Positions 49,997 to 61,000 of a stretch of DNA of 64,000 nucleotides are shown here, one piece after another. Each line of letters starts with the position of its first letter. Within the stretch, counting starts at the first letter, position 1. The position numbers were made by a program, and so were the translations under genes. Below the pieces are notes generated by a model that ran no database searches, was not told the DNA's origin, and saw nothing but the letters and a program-made list of their open reading frames with translations. This stretch comes from Paraspadella gotoi (taxonomy: Eukaryota > Chaetognatha), in assembly GCA_051294375.1 (NCBI GenBank), contig CM119263.1:12441723-12505722 (forward strand). The letters run 5' to 3'.

Positions 49997-52021
49997 ACAG
50001 AACCCCATGTTTAAACATAAAATCCTAATATCCGTCCCTTAAGTCATTTTAAAACAGATATCAGTATCTATTTCTAAAATATATTTGATAGCAGTTGGAA
50101 AATATAAAATAGTACAGGGATCAAAAAATTTCCTAATTCTTGTTCTAGCCTGAAGAAAAATAGAATTAAAATTAAATTAAAAAAAAAAAAAATTAAATCA
50201 GTACGAAATGCTTACAAAGAACCCAGTTCCTTAATATTCCTGGGCTGTAAAATAATCAGTTATGCCTCATAGGCAACCAAAAAATTAACCATTTGCTGTG
50301 ATTTGAAGTTTAAAGCTTTAGTTTTTTTTAAAGTCAAATGCATATATAATAGCAACCGGGGATAGCCTAAAACTATAAAGAATATTGCATATCTGAGTTC
50401 CTATATAACAATTTTGATTAAAAAAATAGCTTTTAAGCTTTAATCTTTCTCAAAGGGAAAGTGGTTTCAAATGTTGTTTCGATTTGAGAACTTATTAAAA
50501 ACTTCCGATTATAGGCTCCCTCAGAAGGATTTTAAATTTTTAATATCCAAAGAGTGCTTTGTTACCACAATCCACACGAGATCCACTTCATCATTCATTC
50601 TCATTTCATGAATTTAGATAAATCGATTATTTTTACAGTTGTCTACATTATATGCATGAAAAGACTATTCAACAGCCTTAGTATTGTTGCTTTAACGACG
50701 GGTTTGTGCTAACACAATAGTTGTTTGATTACTATATTAGTTATAGAAAAATCATTATTTTAAAAAATATTTGTTCATGTCTTCTGCCCAGTTTAATATA
50801 ATAGATATTTACAATTCTAAAAATGATAATTAAAAATTTTGACCGTAAAGTTCTATACAAACGAGGTAGTACTTTATTTTTAAATTAGAACTTAGCTAGC
50901 TTTATAATCGCAAAACTATATGATGTACTAACAATTTAATTCTTTCAGAATTTTCAGTCATGAATAAGAAACTATAAAAAAATCCGTATTATAATCACTG
51001 CCATTCATAGGTAAAACAATGATTGTCTTGAATGTTCCCAACATGCACAACATAAAAAGGCAAAAAAGGAATATTCCATGGCAAAGAACGAATAAAGCAA
51101 TAGCTTGTTCTAATTGTTGTTAATTAAAAACAAAATCTGTCCCATGTATAAAACATAGCGAGAGGAGTCAAATAGAAAGTTCATGAACACGAAGTACAAA
51201 GCCGCATTCAGCTTAGAACAAAAAAATAAAGGAAGGCAGGATACGATAATTTGGGTTGGCAATATAAAAATAGGAGCTATTAAAATGTAAAAAACTCGGA
51301 TAGGACTGAACGCCTATTATAATACATGCGATCATCAAGTTATATAAATAATAACAGCAATTTACCTCTAGATTTATATTAATGGGTTGCTGATAATATA
51401 TTTAAAACATTTTATAGCACAAAGAAACGATATAAGAGTTTTAATGATGAAAAATATGCTCTACCCAAAAAATATTTTCCTTAATGAGTATATATTTTAA
51501 AATGATTTTTTAGCTCACCAATATACGTACATTAAAAATGTTTTAAATTTAACATTCTTTGGCAAAGGAATTAAATCAAAAAAAGAATGAAGATATTAGA
51601 TATATAATAGAAGAGCTACATGATTTTTCAAAAATTTTTACTCAGTAAAAGGTATAAAAATAAAATTGTAACCCATTTTGCAAGATCAATTTTCTTTATG
51701 AAGCATCTGTTTATGAATGATGCCTAAGGATTGTTTTAATAGCAACAAAACAAATTATTTATTAGCAATTATGTCAGTAGTCATTTTTTTTTACCTAATT
51801 GTTATTCACAAAGTTCGGAATAAAACTTCTAGCAAATTATCATTCAAAAACAGACACTCGAATTTTCAACGAAAGTTATAATATCATCAACTAAAAAATG
51901 GTAAAAAAATTATTAATTTACCTTTGGTAGAATTTGATTAAAATAAAGAAAAAAAAGTACTCATGGATGGAATTTATTTTGGTACCAATCAGTTGCAATG
52001 CAATTAACAAATCCACTGGTT
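49997..52021. other. Intergenic 2 kb between the Ras gene and the large membrane-protein gene
   Basis: The two genes converge here. Very AT-rich, with stops in all frames and no repeat I can match elsewhere in the window. Presumably holds long 3' UTRs of both genes. Confidence 0.55.
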
Positions 52022-55000
52022 TCAAACGTCCGTCTCGAGATGGGGATTAGTCGGAACACATGACGTATCCCCTTCCCCTTCGGAATATACGAGTTCTCCT
52101 CTGGCATCATCCAAAGTTCGATCAACTTCTTCTCGCTCCAAAGTTTTTAAGACATCTTTAAAGAGAAAAAGAAAACCATTAAAAATTAGACTTAAAAATT
52201 TACAAATATATATTTAAAATAAAAATCAAGCGTAAATAAGATAAAACAAGGAAAGAAGAGCGAGGTGAATAGTGCGCTGTAACTACGAAACAAAGCAAAA
52301 ACTAACTTTACCTTCGTACTAAACAAAAGAGTACTAGTAACTCCATTTTTTTAATTTTGGAGCCCTGAGTAGATTGTAAAAACATAAAAAAAAAAAAATT
52401 AAAACTGATTTAAAAACTAAAATAAAATAAAAAGTGGTTAAAAACAGAATACACTATAAAATTGTAATGCTTACCCATCGCTCCATTAGGACCCGATCCC
52501 TGGGTAACAATGTTTGGTTCGTTTCCCTCTTGATTTGCATCCGAATTCATTTCAGAATTATCATCTATCAAAAAAAATCCCATTGACAGTTTACTTTTTG
52601 TTAATTAACTCAACGGGCACTCTTTGCCTTACCTGTGAGCGTGCCGACAAGATGGGCGTCGGTGGGATGATGTGCATGGAGGGTATAATCATAGACTGTC
52701 TCCTCGGCAATTTTTAGCCATCGCTTCGTCGCTGCAGACTCCAGATTTAGCGAATCCTTTTCATTCTCCCGATTGTATGTGAGCAACGCAATTACGGCGG
52801 GGTGTGGAATGGGCTGTGGTACCTGAACAAAAGTCGTAAAAATTTTTGAAGATACTTTTTTCGTAGACTAGAGAATTTATAACATTTCTTGGTAATCTTT
52901 TATAACTATATAGGGATTAAGTAGTATGTACTGAACTTATAACTACTTATACTTAACAATTAACACCTGCAAAGGAATTATTTCGGCAGTTGAGGTGGTT
53001 GATCTGCCGCTGACCATTGACCGTCGTGATTTTCGACGGGATGTTGATTCTTGACTGGAAGGGTGAAGGGCCGGGGTGCGTCCATTGGGATCGAAGGCTG
53101 ATGGGTCCAGAAATGGCATGGCAATGGCCAGATTGCCTTTGGGTGTATGAATCACAGACACCTAAGTGTACGATAAAGCCGTTCATTCTCCGAGACTACA
53201 AATTTAGATTACATCGTGACTATTTGAAACCCGCCTCTGTAAAAAATTCCTTATACAAAAACACGAAGAGATTTTAATATTTCGAAAAAAGATATTTAAA
53301 GGGAAGACATTCATTTTTGATGTATAAATTTATGATAATTGATTTTGTTTTGAGGTAACGAATTTCAGGTAACGAATTTCTTTCATTTCTGATTAAAAAG
53401 CTAGAATTTGCTCTTTAACTTTTTCGCTCATTACGCTTTTTAATCAGAAATGAAAGAAATTCGTTACCTGAAATTCATGGCTCTATTAAACAATCATAAT
53501 TACACTAATTTGTGCTCATATGGGTGTATTACAACTCCCAAAAACAGGTAGTTTTAAACATTTATCATTTTAATAATTATAAAAATCATAGCTTTGTAAT
53601 GGATAACCACGTATTAACCATATTTACATTAATAATCTAACTGATGGGTAGGTCCATCATCTCTATCTCTCTATGAGTAAAGTCAAAGGAAAAGTCCAAA
53701 AAATAGGCAAAAAAAGTATATTCTCTGAGAGGGAGCTCGCGAGCTGAAGTAGAACCCAAGACAGAACTAGAATCTCTCTCTTTGCTCCTTCTGTCGTCGC
53801 TCGATGAGGAGGAAGGGAAAGGGAGGAAAAGAGGCGGAAAAAGAAAAGGTGTCTCGAGCGAGAATGGGGAAGATAAATGGGGGAATCCAGTGAAATATAC
53901 TCATCCCTCTATCTGATAATTTTTTTCCCATGAATATTATTCAGTTATAATATCTTTCATTTAAAAAAAAAATTAACTCGATTTATTTTCATGTTTTTGG
54001 TCGTTTTTTTTTTGTCTTAAAATATCTTTTTTCAAAATATTAAAATCTTAACACATTTTAGTTTGGTTAATTTTTTCTAGGGGCGGGTTTAAAATGGTTG
54101 CCATGTAATAAATGTCTGCTTTGTATTTTTTAAATAAAATCATAAAATAATTTAAATACTAGGAGAAAAACCAAGTTGAAATTTTAGTCGTTCATTTCCT
54201 GAAAGCTTCGCTTATGTTTACCATGTCCATGTCGTCGTTTAGCTCCGTAGCGGCGAGCATAGCAACGTATTTTGAGAGGTTCACATGTTGCACTTCTAAG
54301 CGGAATCCATAATCCGTCGGCTCAAGCGGTGTTAAAAAAGACGGCGAAAAGATCTCGGAAAACAAGCGACCGGCAAGTCCTTTCCAGTCACAAGTCTCAA
54401 GATTACGCCTGAAACGTCAAATTAAAAAGCGTTGCGATTTAAATTATTTATGATAAGATTAAAACCCCGTCTATGATTATGAAATCGGTACAATACGTAT
54501 AAAATTATCCATTCACTCAACAACCAGGCTATCTTGCCCCCGACTATGGACACTGGACAGTAGAGTGATGTGAAAATGATAAAATTTTAGAAAATTAAAA
54601 TTTAGCATATAAAACGTGAAAATAAAAACCATTTAAAATACTTTGGTAAATTTATTTTTTAATTTCATACATTAGTGGGTACCAGTGAGCTACATTTATA
54701 TATAGTAATAAGTATATAATGGCTAAAATTTCAAAATACAAATTTTTAAATTTTAAGATCGGATTTGGATTCCTTACAAAAAGTTAATATAAGAAAGTAT
54801 AATTCTTTTTTAAAAATTCTTTTATTAAGTTGGTCAAAAATCGAAAAAATTATGTTTAAGATAACGATTTTTAATTTTGAGCTTAAAAATATAGTTTTTT
54901 GTAATTGTAACCTACTTAATGACATAATTTTTTAAAAAGATTTATATTTTCTTTTATCAATTTTTAATAAGGAATCTGAATCTGTTCTCAGAATTTAAAA

Positions 55001-58000
55001 AAAACTATTTTGAAATTTTGACATTATATAAGGGTAGTACTATATACAAAATAAGCTGACTGGGCTACTATATTTATAAAAAAAGAAAAATAACTATAGA
55101 TTAGTATTCATTAATATAATAGTTTTCAAGATATAACTGCTAAATTTTGATTCCAAACTTTCACTTCACCCTACTGGACAGGCTATATTCTTGGTTATAG
55201 CCTCCATCCTTCTTACAGCATGCAAACTTTCAACTCACTGAGTACCTGGCTTCTCAATAAATGAAATGAAATATTATTTTCATTCTATTGTACAAAAGGA
55301 CCACTCCTTTTTAATGTTGTTTTAAGTTTGATATTACATTTTTTAAATAATCAAGTTTGTAACCCATTAAAGACTCCCAAGATAACAATAAACAGTAATG
55401 AAAAGAGATAACTTTACCCCACCTCTCAAAAAACTCTTCCACAGAGATGCCTTGACGATTAGTCACGTGGAGAGGGTAAAAGACTTCTAAAATTTTACTG
55501 GAATGTGCAAGGGTGAGCTTGAGGTCTCTGGCGGGCATTCTTATCTTTTCTTTGACAACGTCGTCCAGACCCAATTGTAATTTCTTTTTTCGACTCTCGA
55601 TCTTCGCGTGAAGTTGCATGTTCAATTTTCTGAATTAAAAAAAAAATTCAAAATTGAGTTTATGAAAAAGATACAATACAATACCAAAACAAATACCATA
55701 TTTATTATGTAAGGTATATGTAAAAGGCTGGTTTCATAGGGCGACAGAGGTAGTAGGCTGGTTCAGATACTATCTAGGAAAAAAGTATATAACATAATTA
55801 AATTTATTCAATAAAAAGTATACAAAATATGGGTAAAACATTTTCAATATTTGGTATGCCTTTCCTCGGCATCAACTACTGCCTACATTTGTCTGGGTAT
55901 GCTCTCATATAGCAAATTGAGGTATGACAGTGAAATATTTTTCAACATCTTTAACACAATTCTTTTCAAACCCAATATTGATGTTACATGTTTTTACATT
56001 TTTAAAAGGTATAATAGCATTTTTTTGAACCAAAAAGAGGTATAAAGGCTTTAGCATTGCCAAATTAAAAAAATAACTTTATTTAAAATAAAAATAAATA
56101 ACTAAAAATAAAAATTAAATATAATTTTTTTCGCCATTTTTTATTTGAAGTAACAATATTTTTTAGCCTGTAACTTCTAAACGATTTGACCGACAAAAAA
56201 ATAGAAGGAAGCTACTGAAAACAAATTCAATATAAATCCGGAAATATTCTAATTTTTTTAAAATCAAACAAGTTTTCGAATAGATATCTTTTATTAAAAA
56301 TGTTATATACTTTTTTCCTAGATAGTAGTTCAGAGCTATGGCCTAGTAGCAGCATAATTGTTTCTACACGATAACTTCAGGTCTCGAACCAGGAACGCAT
56401 GGTGCTGTTGCGCTGCGAAAATTACAGCCTTAATACTTTTGCATTGAAATATCCACCAGAACGTAATACATGTATATATAATATAGAGTTACATTTAATA
56501 TTATGTACCATCTAAGCAAAAGAATATAACGAATAAGTGAGGATAACTTTGAAAAAATTATTTGTTTAAAAAAAAAATTTAATTACATTAAATTAAACTA
56601 TATCTTAATTTCAAATTAACTTTACTTTTTTTTGGTCAAAGAGTTATAATGATAACTTGATAATCAAAGAAAGGTACTTGGATATTACAAAAAGTATCAA
56701 AAAAAAAAAAAAAAATAACAATTCTAAAAAAAAAAATTACCAGAAGAGTATTTAGCCTGATGTCCAATTCTCCTCTTCCTTTTCTTCTTCTTTCCTCCTC
56801 CTCCTGCCCCTCAGTATATTTTGTCTAGCGATACATTCTCTCGTTTCTACTCTTCGCGAAATATACCATTATTTTCCCTCCATTTCTTCACACCTTCAAT
56901 ACCCCTCAAGATTACATAAAATAAAAGTTAAAAAAAATAAAAATTTATAATTATTATTGTCTCTTCGGAGGCGTGGATTCAAATCTCACGGCTGATACCA
57001 CAGGGATTTCTCGGCGATTCTTATGAAAACAGACAAAATAGACAGTTGTGGCAGCAAGACTTAAACCTGCCTCACTGCTGTCCGTCCTCAGCCTCGTCTC
57101 AATGGCTGAGCAGGCTACATCATCTCATTCCATCCGTGCGTCCGGGTTCAATCCCTGGGTATCCCGGTTCTGGCTTAAATGTGACGGTGCCGGTATAAAC
57201 ATGCCAGTGACAGGAGGCGGTCACTGAGGGTCCGCAGCCCCTACGCCAGTTGGTGAGATACCCGCGCCCCGGGTATCACAGGCTATCCTCCCGTTGCCAT
57301 AAGTGGTGAGTCCTACTCTCGAACACGCAACCGCTGCGCACCGTGCGCCCACGCTTACGTCGCTTAGGGTATGCATATCACGCCTATGCCCTACTTCTCT
57401 GGTAACGCTCCAGACTCGCTCGCTCGCTCGCCGCTCGCTCTCACTATGGCAATGAGATCAAAACCTTCTCTCAGACATCTCCTCAGGATTGAGGCCCCTG
57501 TGGAGAAGTCTGGTGGGGGATCCTGTGGCAGCAAGACTTAAAGCTGCCTCACTGCTGTCCGTCCTCAGCCTCGTCTCAATGGCTGAGCAGGCTAAATCAT
57601 CTCATTCCATCCATGCGTCCCGGGTTCAATCCCTGGGTATCCGGTTCTGGCTTAAATGTGACGGTGCCGGTATAAACATGCCAGTGACAGGAGGCGGTCA
57701 CTGAGGGTCCGCAGCCCCTACGCCAGTTGGTGAGATACCCCGCGCCCCGGGTATCACAGGCTATCCTCCCGTTGCCATACAGTGTCAATTTTGAGGCAGA
57801 GTGAAATCAGACAGAAACGTTGGCTATTTAGTATTTATACAATTTGAATCGGATCCGAGGTAAGAGCATTCTCCGCAGGCAGATGGAAGCCAGTGCCATC
57901 ATTGGCCGGTGTCATTGGTGGTTCGACCAATGAGAGAGTCGTTTATTAAACTTCTTATTTTGCTCATATTTTCTGAACGGTTTCCGCTAAGAGCGTAGGA

Positions 58001-61000
58001 GTATGACACAACGTGAGGTAGCTCATAAAAATATTTAATATATATGTACAGGATTTAAAAAATTACAATTTTTTTAATGAAATAATTTTTGGGTAAAATG
58101 CCTCACTTTTGTTAATATGGTGATACGCTTTTTGCTTAGATGGTAATTTTATTGCAATCACGAACCTAGCTTCATCCTCGAGTTGGCTGTAAACACCCTC
58201 CTTTTTCAAATTTGCGCAGAAAGGATCAAAGACCTGGGTGACGAAGTTGATAAGCTCTTGCTGGGGGGCGTTAATTAGAGACTCCGTCTCCGTCTTGTAA
58301 GCCATTAGTTCGTCCATTTCCAGCCTAGATTCGAACGCTGCCAACGCCTTTGAAAAAGAATTAACAGGTGCAGTAGTTTAAGGGGAAAGTAGATTGCGAA
58401 AGGCTTAAAAAATAACCTGTTCCGGAGTAATTTGGTAAAAGAAATTAGAGGCAAGTCCGGGACCTTCAGTTCTTCGAGCAACGAACGAATCAGCGGAAGG
58501 AACGCGACCGAACCTTTTGATCACTGCACAGAAATTTAAGGTTGGATATTGGATAATAAGAATAACACATTTTTCCGATTACCGAATCTTACCCAAATGA
58601 AATAAGAGAGTGTCCCAAAGAGCCCTGATTCCCCTCCGGCAGAGGGCAAAAACAGCGAGCGTGATGGAAGCCAGCGGACAAAGGAGAGAGCCGACGATCA
58701 AGGCGAGCAAAGGCTGCAATATAATCGATAGTAATCTTTAAATAAATAATGATAAATAATGTATAATATAATATATATATAAGATAATGATACTCAAAAA
58801 ATATATTATAATAATTAATCCTTAATAGCCCCAAAAATTATCCATTCCCCCGCTTTTTGTTCGTCCTTGTAGATATTATGAGTTTCTCATTAATGATTTT
58901 CCAACAGGAATGATGTACAATATCTATTAGAAAACTGGAACAAAGTAATCTAACCTTGTGTAGAAACTGTAGATGCACCGTCTATTTCCAGAAGACAACA
59001 CTAACTACCCCAAGTCCCCATCCCAAACAGATAAATAATATGATAAATAATAGTTATTTTTAAATCTAAAAAAATAAAGAGAGTGAAACAAGTAATTTTG
59101 CAACTTTAATAATGATAAGTAAATGAAATATTCACGCTTTCATCACCTGAACAACACCAAGGGCTACACCATGCCACAACAACGCTTCGAATACGATGAA
59201 CCAACGATTTCGATCCTCGGATGGAGAATCGATGTCGTATACGAAGACGGAAAACAACGACGTCGCTAACGTAACTAAAAAAATTAAAGCGAGTCTGGCA
59301 TCATGGCGATATTTAATTCGTTTAAAATAAAATTATATAAATGGATCCCAGCACCTACCTATTGGGACCCAGATGGGTGCGGTCATGGCTAAGCAACTAG
59401 ATAACAAGCAGGTCAATAAGCAAGCTAAAGGATACAACAATAGCAAAAAGAATGTGCCGAAGGCGCCTTTGAGGACAAAGTTCCAAGTCCGGTTCAAGTG
59501 TCGAGAAAAACCTGCAAATTTTTTTATTTTCTCTCAGGATCGGCAACAACACTTGCAGAGTAAATTAACAAAAAGTAAATTGTTGATAATTTATTATAAA
59601 ATTTGAACCTTATAAACATATGAAACGAGTTCCTACCTTTTCCAAGAAAGCCCGAATCGCTTTCCGCCTCAAACTGATCTCGAGCAAGTTTAACGTGCAT
59701 CCAGAGAGCGTGCAGCCGCGAAACGAGCGTGTGCGTGCGCGACCTCAATTTTGGGCAGACCCCGCCATTCACGGGATTAAGGTCGTAATCTGGATTGGAA
59801 ATGAACTTTTACGCATTTATTACCATATTAAATTCAAATTTTTAAGATAAACCGACCTGGAATGAAAGGATGGTTCGAACAAAGAGCACGCAGGGAGAGG
59901 GGAGACAGCCAGGGAATGACGACAGCGAAAAAATAAATTGCGTCGATGGTTAAGGTCCAAGTTCTCATCATGAAGCATGTCCATCGCCAAAGAGGATACT
60001 TAGTTGATGAATTGAGGATATGGTGTCGACTTAGTGAGTACTAATGGTAATAATATTATAGTACTATGTGCAATTGTTTGGAACGAAATCATAATGCAAA
60101 TACCTGAGATTGCGAGAGGCCGGGATTATGACTAAAATCTTCGTCGGCAAGAGGAGTGTCAAGAACTGTCGTAGGAATTATTTCCGGTCTTCCTGCGAAC
60201 GTCCGGGTAACAACCCAGTCTGAGGGAAACCAGATTCGACGTTTCCACACGAATGAACGAGTAGGGTGTTGCACTGTGAGGGGATGATTGATAACTACCA
60301 CTTGTCTCACAATTATTATAAAATATAATAATATATAGGGAAATTTATTAAATTTTTCTATTTATTTTTTGAGAATTGACAAAGTTTTTGTTTGCAACGA
60401 ATTTTATTTATAGTTGAACAGACATGTTTCGACTTGTTTTACAAGCCTTCATCCGCGTTTTGACAGATTGGTTTGAAATTTGTACATAAGAAGAGAGAGA
60501 GAGAGAGAGAGAATAGGGTAAAAGTTTTCCAACAAAGTGGTGAGACAGAATAGTGGTCAGATGAGAGGACAGGTCAAGGTGAGGACAGATTGAATAAGTT
60601 GTGAAAAAGAAGTGAAACTTAGAGAGCGAGAGAGAGAACAGGGATAAATAAATAATAAATGATACATTGTGCAATGTACAACAAAGATAAATGGTTTGAA
60701 ACTAAAATTAGTGAAATTTAACAATTGTCTAATGGATAAATAATTAACTAAGGGATAGAAAGTGAAAAATGAAATGAAATTTGTGAAAAATGAAATATGA
60801 GAATTTTTAAGAGTTAAGTAAATGATTAAAATGAAATTTAAGGAGTAAGAAAGAGCTCAAAATGAGCTGGCCCCCCTTGGTTTATGCAAATGAAGGGCAT
60901 GGACGATGGTGACGGGTCATTGGCGCGTCAGTGGCTGAGAGGAGAGTGCGACTGAACCGGTAAATTCTGTACCGGGGATTGTACCAGGCGGAAAACTTCC

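Noticed and set aside
56333-56435. tRNA-like sequence (TGGCCTAGTAGC ... GGTCTCGAACC)
   Set aside because: A-box-like and B-box-like strings occur, but the B box is off consensus and no cloverleaf could be drawn.
56945-56993. Functional tRNA-Leu gene
   Set aside because: No acceptor 5' strand, D arm or anticodon arm upstream; only the 3' half is present.
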